The position numbers and the translations under genes are program-made. A DNA stretch of 64,000 nt from Clostridium_B lapidicellarium (GTDB lineage: Bacteria > Bacillota > Clostridia > Clostridiales > Clostridiaceae): NCBI RefSeq assembly GCF_041224415.1, contig NZ_JBGFFE010000001.1, positions 323,295 through 387,294 on the forward strand, written 5' to 3'. The notes below the pieces were generated by a model that saw only the letters and a program-made list of their open reading frames with translations, made no database searches and was not told the DNA's origin. This document shows, one piece after another, positions 53,840 through 62,722 of the stretch (positions are counted from its first letter, which is position 1; each line of letters begins with the position of its first letter).

Positions 53840-55027
53840 CTATTTTTTTGTCAATATACTATTAGCAATGATTGCCAAATAAAGTCTCACTTTGTCGTCT
53901 ATATTCTTGACATCCAGTCCAGTAATCATCCTAATCCGCTCCAATCTATATTTCAGTGTATTTTTATGTATAAAAAGCATCTCGCTTGTAAGTTTAATAC
54001 TTTCATTACATTCAAAATATGTCGAAATAGTCTCCATAAGTTCAGCTTCATCCAGTATCTTGCCCAAAGTCGACCTTACAACAGAATGAAGAACATCAGA
54101 AGAATTTTTATAAACCAAACTATATATTTCTATATCCTTATAGAAATAATAATCCTGTTTTTTCCCTATGACCCTTCCAAGTTTTATTGCATATTTTGCC
54201 TGATCATAGCCATCTTCTATTCCACTAATGCCATATCCTATATTCCCAATCCCTATAGTCATTCCTGTATTTTTATAATAAATATCCCTATATTTTAATA
54301 TCAAATTTAGAACTTCTTTTTCATATCTTTCAGCATTTATTTTATTATCCGACTGTAAAAATAAGGTTACATATTCAGCATTTCTTACTATTATATAGTT
54401 AATAATTTGCTTTTTTCTCTTAAGAGCTCTTGTTATAGAATCTATATATTTATAGAGCCTATCTCTTATTGACATCAGATCAGGATTATCATATCCGTCA
54501 ATATCTACAGTTACTGCACAAATATATCCTTCTTTTATGTCATATCCCAATGCCTTACCTCTTTCAATTACAGAATCTATAGTCTTGTACGTATGAAATA
54601 TTATTCCTTTCACATATTCCTCTACTATCATAAAATGTTCTTTTAATCTAAATATTTTTTGATTTAATGGCGTCATTATACTTAAATAAGTCACATCACT
54701 GGGAATTTCGAACATCGAAAGCTTCAACTCATTGGCAATTTTAATTAATTTATCTGGTATCCTAGGTACATATTTATTTATCTTTATTGCTATTCCCGCT
54801 GCATTTAATTTGCCAAGTCTATATACAATATCACATTGTTCATCAATTTTATCCCTCACCGAATAGAAACTTGTAATTATAAATTCTCCACCTTCAAGCC
54901 ACTGAACCGTATCAGTAACTTCCATTACTGTGACACTCTCAATTACTCTATCAATGCCTTCCTTTCCCGCTATTAATTTAACCTTTTTAAATGCCTCTAT
55001 TTCCATAGCTTCCCTAATAGTTAGCAT
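53840..55027 (-). CDS. PucR-family transcriptional regulator
   Basis: A 395-residue regulator with the N-terminal PucR ligand domain (about 5-125; VESVTVMEVTDTVQWLEGGE), a CdaR GGDEF-like middle domain (about 140-290) and the C-terminal PucR helix-turn-helix (SEMLFIHKNTLKYRLERI). PucR regulators activate purine or ureide catabolism in response to pathway intermediates. Here it lies between the transporter and the hydrolases and is the obvious regulator of the cluster; orotate or carbamoyl-aspartate are possible ligands (inference). Confidence 0.9.
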   Translation of the reverse strand: MLTIREAMEIEAFKKVKLIAGKEGIDRVIESVTVMEVTDTVQWLEGGEFIITSFYSVRDKIDEQCDIVYRLGKLNAAGIAIKINKYVPRIPDKLIKIANELKLSMFEIPSDVTYLSIMTPLNQKIFRLKEHFMIVEEYVKGIIFHTYKTIDSVIERGKALGYDIKEGYICAVTVDIDGYDNPDLMSIRDRLYKYIDSITRALKRKKQIINYIIVRNAEYVTLFLQSDNKINAERYEKEVLNLILKYRDIYYKNTGMTIGIGNIGYGISGIEDGYDQAKYAIKLGRVIGKKQDYYFYKDIEIYSLVYKNSSDVLHSVVRSTLGKILDEAELMETISTYFECNESIKLTSEMLFIHKNTLKYRLERIRMITGLDVKNIDDKVRLYLAIIANSILTKK

Positions 55028-55088
55028 ATTAAATATTCCCCTTCTTAGGTTTCCCTATCGATTTATATTGTTATCTTATGCATAATCT

Positions 55089-56306
55089 TCAATCTACTGC
55101 AGGCTTTTTCAGATTCAAAATAATAGTCAATGAAATCAAATATAATATGGATAAATATGCCATAGCATAGGTTATACTGAACTTTTCCAAAAGCAAACCT
55201 ATTACGATTGTAGAAAATCCACCAAATGCACGCCCGGCATTAAAAACTGTATTAAGTGCAGTGGTCCTTATTCTATCTGGATAAAAGCTGCTGATAAGTG
55301 CTCCATATCCAGCCATCATACCGTTTACAAAAAATCCTACAATAGATCCGCCTATCAAAAGTGCAATTGCGCTTGTAACATATACATAAATAAAAACCGA
55401 ACAGGCTGAAGCTATTAAGAAAATGGCATACGATACCTTTGCACCAAATTTATCCATGATTCTGCCAAACACCAGCATACCGAGACACATACCTATAATT
55501 GTAGCAACAGTCCAAAGTGAAGAACCTGAAATACTTAATCCAAGACGTTTTTGCAAAATTGACGGAAGCCAATTCATTAATCCAAAATAACCGGAAATTT
55601 GAATTGTACACATAAGCATCAGAGAAATTGTTACAATTGCCTTTTTAGGTTCGTTAAACAGCTCTAGCAATGATATTTTTTCTTTCACTTCAGTCTCTCT
55701 TTTACTTGCCAGCCATCTGGGTGATTCCTCTACACTCCTCAAGAAAAAAGCTAATGGCAAAGCCATGACACCTGCTACAATAAACAATGTACGCCAACCG
55801 AACATTGGCAATATTATAGCAGCACTCAAAGCAGCTATAACAGTACCTACTTGTCCACCTATCGTAGTATATGAATTTATTCTGCCTAGTTTTTCTTTTG
55901 GAAAAACATCTGCAACTAAAGCCATGACAATGCCATATTCTCCACCTGCACCAATTCCTGCTATAAAACGTAATATACATATGACAGCAGTATTTTGAGC
56001 AAATCCTGTAAGTAATGTAGACATGGCAAATACAATCACTGTATAAGTAAACATACGTATTTTCCCATGCCTATCTGCTAAAATACCAAAAGTGATACCG
56101 CCAAGCAGCATACCCAAATTGGTGATCGTAGATATAGAACCAGCTACTGCGGAACTTATATGAAATTGTTTAATCAACGAACTCATAACATATCCGAGCA
56201 ACATAATATCCAGACTCTCTATACCCAGCCCAGCAATAGTTGAAGTTAAAATTTTCTTCTGGTATCTACCTGTAATTATAACTTCTTCCTTTTTCAATAT
56301 ACTCAT
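55089..56306 (-). CDS. MFS transporter (aromatic/organic acid:H+ symporter type)
   Basis: A 405-residue major facilitator with 12 hydrophobic segments. Motif A is GGITFGILADRHGKIR; RFIAGIGAGGEYGIVMALV and LRSVEESPRWLASK place it with the sugar/aromatic-acid symporters. First gene of the cluster and therefore the likely importer of orotate or a related ureide acid. The leader upstream is A/T-rich; no clear sigma-A promoter could be fixed. Confidence 0.88.
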   Translation of the reverse strand: MSILKKEEVIITGRYQKKILTSTIAGLGIESLDIMLLGYVMSSLIKQFHISSAVAGSISTITNLGMLLGGITFGILADRHGKIRMFTYTVIVFAMSTLLTGFAQNTAVICILRFIAGIGAGGEYGIVMALVADVFPKEKLGRINSYTTIGGQVGTVIAALSAAIILPMFGWRTLFIVAGVMALPLAFFLRSVEESPRWLASKRETEVKEKISLLELFNEPKKAIVTISLMLMCTIQISGYFGLMNWLPSILQKRLGLSISGSSLWTVATIIGMCLGMLVFGRIMDKFGAKVSYAIFLIASACSVFIYVYVTSAIALLIGGSIVGFFVNGMMAGYGALISSFYPDRIRTTALNTVFNAGRAFGGFSTIVIGLLLEKFSITYAMAYLSILYLISLTIILNLKKPAVD

Positions 56307-56466
56307 ATATTTTCCCCCTGTTTGTTATTTGACACTTTAAAGTATATTAAAAATAATCTACTTTGTCTGTATCTAATAGAACAACATTTGTATATATTTT
56401 TTTGTATATTCTCACAATTCTCCAATTTTATTTATCAATATTGTCGATTAAGTGATATTTCATCCG

Positions 56467-56508
56467 TATCAAAAAAGAAGGCACCCAATTTTAGGTACCT
56501 CATAATTA
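56467..56508 (-). terminator. hairpin upstream of MFS gene, homologous to the operon terminator
   Basis: The plus strand TATCAAAAAAGAAGGCACCC...TTAGGTACCTCATAATTA nearly copies 45271-45313. On the minus strand it is a GAGGTACC/GGGTGCCTT(C) hairpin followed by TTTTTT, so it would end transcription arriving from the prd operon. Confidence 0.7.
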
Positions 56509-56573
56509 TACATATCATGATATCTTCAATATTCTCTTCGGTTCTGAAGGCGATGATTGTTCAGCTGGAAATT

Positions 56574-56842
56574 GGAAATGAAAGCTGCCTGTCCGGCTGG
56601 AAATCGACTTGAAAATTGCTTGTCCAGCACTACTGGGCTTGAAGAAGATGCTTGTCCAGAACTATTTTTATTTACACTTTATTCACAATATTTGTGGCAG
56701 CCTGACTTTTTTCAATTCAGATTGATCCCTGATAACTACTGTGATATCAAGGGTATATGGGATCATGGTTTGGCTTGAAAAACAGATGAATGCTTGGAAG
56801 ATTTGTTCGCAATTTATTCATGACCCCCGGGGGTTGCCTGTC
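56574..56842 (+). repeat. dispersed repeat copy C
   Basis: GCTTGTCC-type units near 56587 (GCCTGTCC), 56618 and 56650 are followed by a 172-base body (56671-56842) ending with the palindrome ACCCCCGGGGGT (56823-56834) and TTGCCTGTC. The body matches copy D (63616-63787) without gaps at roughly 87% identity, and copies A/B less well. Its last bases overlap the stop codon of the prdD-like gene. Confidence 0.9.
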
Positions 56843-58088
56843 ACACCAGTGAATGAATAACTCCATCTCTGCATTGATTTGGTGTAATCACATAGGGCAG
56901 GTTTTTGGAATCCCTCATATTGTGAGACCCAAGGAATCCCCCCGGCTCGCACGGGAACATGGCAGTATCATACATATTTCCCAGGCCGGATACAATCTTT
57001 ACAAGGATAACTTTACGCTTTCCCGGACGCATAACATCATTAAATTCTTCTCTTGTATATGGCATATTATCCAGATTCACAAGCACATTCCGGATTTCCT
57101 GGACGATCCGGTCCGCCGCCCGATGTCCGGCCATAATACCTTCTGCCGTTCTTCCTTCACCCTCTTCAAACAGCACATCAACATGAAGTATATAATCAGT
57201 TGACTTTGGCGTGCCGGCACGGTCCAATACAACCTGATTTTTCAAAATCCCTTCTGAGGAACCAATATTACAGGGCTGAAATCCGCTCTTATCTTCGACG
57301 CCAGTTATCATGACGGTTATTCCGGAAAGCATATGTGTAACACCTTCACCCAGTTCTCCCCGCACCTTACAGGCAATGGGGGAGTAGTCCAAATTGGAAT
57401 TGACAAACATATCATAATTTCCCGGCTCAATGATGCTGATCTTGATATTCTTGATCCTGGGCTCCGATTGAACAATGCACTTTTCAATTCCATTTCGTAT
57501 AGTCAGCACACCGCGGTCAATTTCTGTTTTCTCACCCAGATGGACTTCATTGATATGAAATACTTTTCGGGTCAGCCTGTGTAGATTCTGTGCTGGTTCA
57601 TCCGATCCCGTATCTACCGGTTTCCCAGCTTTGCGGAGTTTATTTTTCACCAGTGCGACAGCCTTCATTGCGTCATAATCCGTCAGATTGTTCTCTCCTA
57701 CAACACAGGATTCATATCCGGCTTCACTTTTATTAAAATCTATCACACAGTCCACGTAACTGTTGGTGCAGACAAGCCGTCCCTGCTGGGCGATATAGCT
57801 GAGTCCAACACTGGGAATTCTCCGAATACCAAGCTGCTCAATTACATTGACAAAATCCACATGATGGTTCCCCCATCCATCAATTGCAACAATTGCCGCA
57901 TCTGCACGCATAATCTGCGCTATATCGCCGACACGTTTTGCCGTATAAATTTTATCATCGCAGACCTCGGATACGCCATCTACAATAATACCTGTAAATT
58001 CAATATCTTTTTCCTTTGAAAGTGCCTCTGTTACCGGACACCTAAAATGATGCAGCGTTGTCATTTTAATACTTGGCCCCAGTCCCAT
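56841..58088 (-). CDS. prdD: PrdD-like proline reductase cluster protein, circularly permuted PrdA homologue
   Basis: A 415-residue protein whose residues about 1-155 (GLGPSIKMTTLHHF, AIVAIDGWGNHHVDFV) align with the part of PrdA after its processing site (IGPATKEMTRHYI, VTTEGFGNNHIDFI), while residues about 170-415 (VRGELGEGVTHMLSGI, IGSSEGI, VITPNQCRDGVIHSLV) align with the part before it. It ends just where PrdA has its Thr-Cys and has no processing cysteine. GGAGG 8 bases ahead sets ATG 58088. An accessory or structural role beside PrdA/PrdB is likely. The stop codon touches repeat copy C. Confidence 0.85.
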   Translation of the reverse strand: MGLGPSIKMTTLHHFRCPVTEALSKEKDIEFTGIIVDGVSEVCDDKIYTAKRVGDIAQIMRADAAIVAIDGWGNHHVDFVNVIEQLGIRRIPSVGLSYIAQQGRLVCTNSYVDCVIDFNKSEAGYESCVVGENNLTDYDAMKAVALVKNKLRKAGKPVDTGSDEPAQNLHRLTRKVFHINEVHLGEKTEIDRGVLTIRNGIEKCIVQSEPRIKNIKISIIEPGNYDMFVNSNLDYSPIACKVRGELGEGVTHMLSGITVMITGVEDKSGFQPCNIGSSEGILKNQVVLDRAGTPKSTDYILHVDVLFEEGEGRTAEGIMAGHRAADRIVQEIRNVLVNLDNMPYTREEFNDVMRPGKRKVILVKIVSGLGNMYDTAMFPCEPGGFLGSHNMRDSKNLPYVITPNQCRDGVIHSLV

Positions 58089-58200
58089 ATAATATACCTC
58101 CATTCTACATGATCTCTTATCTTCTATCTGTAATGAAAATTACACAAGGAGGCCGCCATAATATGACAAGCCCCCCTTGTAGTCTCTTACTGAAACAGAT

Positions 58201-58926
58201 TTATACGTTATGACGGTATTCGTAAGGTAATACCTTTGTTTGATTAAAACTTGGACAATCACGAACCCATTCTAAGGATTCTTTTACGATCGCCGTCTGC
58301 ATTTCCACATTGTTTGGTTCTCCGGCATTTGATCCGATTGGAACATGAGGAGCTGTAATTCTAGGTGCTCCCTGCTGTCTTGCAATGGGAGGCAGTGCAG
58401 CAATTACACAGCAGCTCATTCCTGCTGCTTCACAACATCTGGTGACAATTGTTGCTGAACGATGGCAGGTTCCGCATCCACCTGTGCAAAGAACTACATC
58501 TACACCCTGCTCCTTTAATCTGCGGGCAATTTCCGGACCTGTCACATTCCTGAATTTCTCAACATTTCCACCGCCGCCCATGAACGTGTAAGTCTCTTTA
58601 GGCAGAGAGCCAATAAATCCTGCATCTACCAGTTCATGCATACGGTCGATGGGAAACATACAATTAACATCTTTATTAATATCTGAATTATCAAATCCTC
58701 CGTGTGTTACCATCAGCCTATCAGATGGTGTATCAAATGGAATTACACGATAAGAGAAATCACCGGATGTATTATAAGGTGTCTGGTCTTTCTTATGAAT
58801 TCCACCTGCTGTAATAAAAGCAACCTTGCACTTGTTAAGCGGCTTTTTTAATTCTGTGAATACCGGTTTTGGTGTAACCGGTACAAAGATTTCGGACTGC
58901 AGTCCTTTTTTTGTTGTTAAACTCAT
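58201..58926 (-). CDS. prdB: D-proline reductase PrdB, cysteine variant
   Basis: A 241-residue PrdB (GrdB-related): FITAGGIHKKDQTPYNTSGD, RLMVTHGGFDNSDINKDVN, TFMGGGG and VLCTGGCGTCHRSATIVTR. In C. sticklandii and C. difficile PrdB is a selenoprotein; the equivalent position here, C154 in GCGTCHRSA, is encoded by TGC, so the enzyme uses cysteine. With the pyruvoyl subunit from PrdA it reductively opens D-proline to 5-aminovalerate. AAGGAGG lies upstream. Confidence 0.93.
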   Translation of the reverse strand: MSLTTKKGLQSEIFVPVTPKPVFTELKKPLNKCKVAFITAGGIHKKDQTPYNTSGDFSYRVIPFDTPSDRLMVTHGGFDNSDINKDVNCMFPIDRMHELVDAGFIGSLPKETYTFMGGGGNVEKFRNVTGPEIARRLKEQGVDVVLCTGGCGTCHRSATIVTRCCEAAGMSCCVIAALPPIARQQGAPRITAPHVPIGSNAGEPNNVEMQTAIVKESLEWVRDCPSFNQTKVLPYEYRHNV

Positions 58927-58938
58927 TGTTTTTCCTCC

Positions 58939-59385
58939 TTAAATTGATTTTGCCGGGATATCCCGTTTGCCAATTACTTTTAAGCAGCTGAAATAAAACT
59001 CCACATTCTGTCCTTTTTCCATTGTAACTGGTGTAAATACCCAACGCCGCGGCACTCCTATGGTTCCCAAATTATTCATTATTGCTACCTCTATGGCAGT
59101 ATCATTTACTTGTGTTATCTTTCCTCCCAGCAAGCATGGAACTATCTCATGATCCGTTTTCATATCCGAGCAGTCATAATCATATGGCTGTTCTACAACC
59201 TGAATATAACTGAAATAAAATTCCAGCTCATGGCCGATATCCAGAGTCTCATCGCTCATAATCAGACATTTTGGAACCGTAATAACTCCCAAACGGCCAT
59301 AAAGATGAACTTTCACCTGGTCCTCAGACACATCTTTCACGAGTCCTCCCATTTTCACGGGATTAATTATATAATCACAATCCAT
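58939..59385 (-). CDS. CBO2463/CBO2479-type protein of the proline reductase cluster
   Basis: A 148-residue soluble protein made of two similar halves: VKDVSEDQVKVHLYGRLGVI...ELEFYFSYIQVV and ITQVNDTAIEVAIMNNLGTI...NVEFYFSCLKVI, an internal duplication of a small beta domain. Proteins of this kind accompany prd genes in clostridia; role unknown. Its ATG shares a base with the prdA stop (TAATG), so it is translated with PrdA. Confidence 0.8.
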   Translation of the reverse strand: MDCDYIINPVKMGGLVKDVSEDQVKVHLYGRLGVITVPKCLIMSDETLDIGHELEFYFSYIQVVEQPYDYDCSDMKTDHEIVPCLLGGKITQVNDTAIEVAIMNNLGTIGVPRRWVFTPVTMEKGQNVEFYFSCLKVIGKRDIPAKSI

Positions 59386-61151
59386 TAATGCAATGTCCCG
59401 CTTTCAACAAGCTTTGTCTCAGGGAGCCCTAAAATCTTGTTGTTTGCATTAATAACATCGTTGTTCCATTTTCTTTCAGCAGGTTTGATCTCCACGCCTT
59501 CCATTTTATTCTTCAGCATCTGGATTGCACGTACAGCTACTTCTGGAGTTATACCCGAGCAGCCTGCAATGTCATTTTCAAATCCGCCCTTGTCCATGTT
59601 GTTTTCAACCATTGCTGTAGCATATTTATTACCAACTACCAATTGACCCTGATATGCACAGAAGGATACACCAACTACTGGAATACCTCTCTTTCCAGCC
59701 TGACCAATGTGCTGAATGAAGTCAATATGATTATTTCCAAAACCTTCCGTTGTAACGATGACACCATCAAGATTCAGTGCTTCAAGCATAGAACCAAGTC
59801 TTTCAGATACCCAGAGTTTTTCATCGTTAACCTGTGGTGAGCCAACAAAGATAACACCTACCAGATCCAGCTCATCATCTTTTGCCAGACCTTCTACAAG
59901 AGGCTCTCTGATGTAATGGCGCGTCATTTCTTTTGTTGCAGGTCCAATGCAAGTCAATGCATGTATTGATCCGTCTCTTACCTGATTTGGTGTCAATATA
60001 ATTGGAACATTGCAGCAGTCTACATTCTTCTGTCCGCCAAGAACTCCGCAGGGCTCTCTCGGGCATATAATATTGTCATGCATAGCTCCCTGTCCCATAA
60101 TTTCCTTTACCAATACTACACGGGGATTTCCTTCTCTACGCACATCTTCACAGATTTCTTCATCAACAACTTCGCCTTCATATTTTTTCAGTTTGTCACG
60201 AACTGCCTGAATAATGTAGTCCTGGCATTTATGTGCAGCAAATGGGCCTGGTCTTGTCATACCTGACAGTCTTTGAACAACTGCATGGCAGCGTATAATA
60301 ATATCATTTTCATCTGCACAACCCGGATGTCCGAAATACATCTTCTTATCCAGATATCCTTCGGAAGAACCAAATTCATGAATTTGCACGCCATCTTCAT
60401 CTACACCGGTAAGCATGAATACAACACCATCAGCAACTTTCGTGATACCTTCGCCAAGCTCGCCTTCAACTTTTGTAGCAATTGGGCAAACATCCATAAT
60501 TGTATCTGTATAGATATGTCTTTCATTTGGATGAATAACATCTAACTTAAGGCTCTTACACAGCGCATCCTGTTTTACTGCAGTCTTAACAATGTTTTTA
60601 TCAATGGTGATAACGCCATTTTCAATGGAAGTTTTATTACCAATCTTTGCATCTGAAATTTTAATGTGCTTTTTCACAAGTTTATGAATGACCTTTTTCT
60701 CTCCACTTTTCTCTGCTGCTCCAGCAGGTACTGAAGGTGCTGCCCCGGCAAGCACTGGTACATCCAGCTTTAGGCCTTCAAATTTTTCTGCTTTTCCAAT
60801 TTCAATGTGAATCATTCCGTTACCTCCTACCGACTGGACTTTTGAAGCCTCTTTGATTTCCTGTGGTGTTTCAGATTCATCTACTTCTTCTTTCACTTCG
60901 TTGACCTTATCAACTACGTTTTTTGTAATCGGCGTAAGGGCCTCAACATCTTTTGTCAGCTTACTCCCGATTACCTGTTCAATACGCAGACCATCCGGAC
61001 TCAATTTCAAGAGACCCGCATCCTGCATGTCTTCAAATAATTCCGGATCTTCCAGATCTGCTGCACTTATAACCAATCCCTTTTCTCTTCTGCAGCAAAA
61101 AATTGCGGGATCTTTTAAGTGCTTCTGCAATGTTTCTTTTGTAATAGACAT
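59385..61151 (-). CDS. prdA: D-proline reductase proprotein PrdA
   Basis: A 588-residue proprotein. Known PrdA is cleaved at a Thr-Cys bond, the Cys becoming the pyruvoyl cofactor. The site is visible as HALTCIGPATKEM with Cys401, giving about 400- and 188-residue subunits. Other marks: VEGELGEGITKV, FGSSEGYLDKKMYFGHPGC, ILTPNQVRDGS and VTTEGFGNNHIDFIQ. An Ala/Pro-rich linker (about 120-150) separates an N-terminal extension. It forms the enzyme with PrdB. GGGAGG precedes the ATG. Confidence 0.95.
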   Translation of the reverse strand: MSITKETLQKHLKDPAIFCCRREKGLVISAADLEDPELFEDMQDAGLLKLSPDGLRIEQVIGSKLTKDVEALTPITKNVVDKVNEVKEEVDESETPQEIKEASKVQSVGGNGMIHIEIGKAEKFEGLKLDVPVLAGAAPSVPAGAAEKSGEKKVIHKLVKKHIKISDAKIGNKTSIENGVITIDKNIVKTAVKQDALCKSLKLDVIHPNERHIYTDTIMDVCPIATKVEGELGEGITKVADGVVFMLTGVDEDGVQIHEFGSSEGYLDKKMYFGHPGCADENDIIIRCHAVVQRLSGMTRPGPFAAHKCQDYIIQAVRDKLKKYEGEVVDEEICEDVRREGNPRVVLVKEIMGQGAMHDNIICPREPCGVLGGQKNVDCCNVPIILTPNQVRDGSIHALTCIGPATKEMTRHYIREPLVEGLAKDDELDLVGVIFVGSPQVNDEKLWVSERLGSMLEALNLDGVIVTTEGFGNNHIDFIQHIGQAGKRGIPVVGVSFCAYQGQLVVGNKYATAMVENNMDKGGFENDIAGCSGITPEVAVRAIQMLKNKMEGVEIKPAERKWNNDVINANNKILGLPETKLVESGTLH

Positions 61152-61162
61152 TTTTTGATTCC

Positions 61163-61262
61163 TCCCTGCTCTTCTTTTCTAAATCTTCTTATCATTTTGT
61201 AATCAACAGCATAAATTACACGTCAGTACAATGATAAGTCAATGATCTCAACTATGGGCATT
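61163..61262 (-). pseudogene. decayed duplicate of the prdC 3' end
   Basis: The interval between prdC and prdA repeats the last roughly 84 coding bases of prdC: 61178-61260 aligns with 61297-61380, including GTCAGTACAATGATAA and AATCTTCTTATCA. At least one base is missing relative to prdC and an in-frame TGA results, so no protein is made. The remnant now forms the prdA leader. Confidence 0.75.
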
Positions 61263-61280
61263 TTCTATTCCTCCTTATCC

Positions 61281-62579
61281 TTATTCTCCTTCTCTCCTGA
61301 ATCTTCTTATCAGCTTATAATTGACAGCACGCAGCGCACCGTCAGTACAATGATAAACCGGCAATTTCAGCTGTGGTGCACAGGACATTACGGTATTGGT
61401 GCAGTCTGTACAGTTACTGATCAGCAGAGCCTGCGCTCCTGTTTTTTTCAATGCCATCACCTTTTGCACCTGTCCAGGACATTTTCCCGGATTCTCACAT
61501 TTACGGGTATTTTTAACCTGCTTTGCCTGTTTACAATACTCAACTCCCACTACCTTGGAGCCCATACTCGATGCCTGTTCTTCCAGACGTTCTCTGTTTG
61601 CCCCGCAGGCACAGACCAAAAGTCCGATCTTTGTCGGTCCCGGCATAAAATTCTCAGCTGCAATAATTCCTCCAGTTGTCTTGATAATAGGTGCCTCCAA
61701 AGAAGTCCTCTTACCGGTAAACGGTCCTCCCATAATAAGCTCACCGTATTCGCCGCCAAGTCCTCCTGCCTTTTCCAATACCTTTGCAACACTCATCCCA
61801 AGGGGAACATCCAGTAATACATGAATAGATGCATTTTCCTTTAGCTTCCCAGCTACTGTCATATCCTTGTCGATAAGTGGCTTTTTGTCTTCTACCGCTT
61901 CCCGGATACGAAATGTGGTTTCTGAATTAACAACCACTGCATCTGCTGCCATCGGAAGCTGCTCTGGCTCCAGAAGGATTCCAAGTGTCTCCCTTACAAT
62001 TGCACGTTCCTCACCCATGGGATAAATATTATCCAGTTCATGAATGGAAACCCGGCTGTCTGTATTTGCCTTCTCCAGTTTTTCAATCACTTCTTTATGG
62101 ATTCCTTTCACAGCCACAATCCCTTTTTGGGCATTGACAAGCTTCATGATAATAGCCAGTCCATCCAAAAGTTTTTCCGGTTCTTTCTCGATTCGTGCTA
62201 TATTATGCGACAGAATTGGTTCACATTCAGCTGCATTGATGATGACAGTTCCTTTTCCTTCAAAATGGAGATTCAGTTTTACAGAAGTCGGAAATCCAGC
62301 ACCCCCTAATCCTACGATTCCGGATTCTTCAATCAGCTCTTTTGGTGTTGCACCTTGCAAAGGTATGTATTTTGTAAAATCTGTCTGTGATTCTTCAACT
62401 ACAATCCGATCTGTATCAACAGTTTTCACTTTTCCATCTACACTAGAAAAAATATTGGCTCCCAATGCCCCTTGCGGCTTTTCTGCTATAATCTGACCTC
62501 TTTTTACAAAATCATTTTCCTGAACCAACGCCTCGGATGGAGCTCCAACATGCTGTTTGAGTAGAAAAACAAAATCCAC
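61281..62579 (-). CDS. prdC: PrdC, RnfC-like electron carrier of proline reductase
   Basis: A 432-residue RnfC-like protein: N-terminal biotinyl-like domain (HVGAPSEALVQENDFVKRGQ, SSVDGKVKTVD), the NADH/FMN-like domain (GLGGAGFPTSVKL, INAAECEPILSHN), an SLBB-like part and a C-terminal cysteine-rich region (VCACGANRE, CENPGKC, SNCTDCTNTVMSC). PrdC passes electrons from NADH to proline reductase. PrdC of some clostridia is also a selenoprotein; only cysteines are coded here. It starts at GTG 62579 with AGGTGG ahead. First gene of the operon. Confidence 0.92.
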   Translation of the reverse strand: MDFVFLLKQHVGAPSEALVQENDFVKRGQIIAEKPQGALGANIFSSVDGKVKTVDTDRIVVEESQTDFTKYIPLQGATPKELIEESGIVGLGGAGFPTSVKLNLHFEGKGTVIINAAECEPILSHNIARIEKEPEKLLDGLAIIMKLVNAQKGIVAVKGIHKEVIEKLEKANTDSRVSIHELDNIYPMGEERAIVRETLGILLEPEQLPMAADAVVVNSETTFRIREAVEDKKPLIDKDMTVAGKLKENASIHVLLDVPLGMSVAKVLEKAGGLGGEYGELIMGGPFTGKRTSLEAPIIKTTGGIIAAENFMPGPTKIGLLVCACGANRERLEEQASSMGSKVVGVEYCKQAKQVKNTRKCENPGKCPGQVQKVMALKKTGAQALLISNCTDCTNTVMSCAPQLKLPVYHCTDGALRAVNYKLIRRFRREGE

Positions 62580-62640
62580 AACTATCCACCTGCTTTCTGA
62601 AAAAACAGATAATTGTATAAATTATCATACATTTCTCTGT
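62580..62640 (-). promoter_or_regulatory. A/T-rich hairpin in the prdC leader
   Basis: On the minus strand AACAGA...TGTAT...ATACA...TCTGTT forms a two-part stem followed by TTTTTTC, just before the prdC ribosome binding site. It could act as an attenuator or mRNA stabiliser; the stem is weak. Confidence 0.3.
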
Positions 62641-62722
62641 TTTTTTTATTTTTTACACTAGCATTACACTATTTTTTGTTTTAGTAACATCTTATACTCG
62701 CCCTTTACATTGCTATGTTAAC

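Noticed and set aside
53822..53854. TTGACA and TATAAT on the minus strand between pucR and the carbamoylase gene, as an internal promoter
   Set aside because: The spacer is 21 bases, too long for a normal sigma-A promoter; it could only work with an activator, so it is not listed as a feature.
61163..61262. In-frame TGA in the prdC-tail duplicate considered as a selenocysteine codon
   Set aside because: The TGA arises where a base is missing relative to prdC, no SECIS-like hairpin is seen, and the frame has no functional start.
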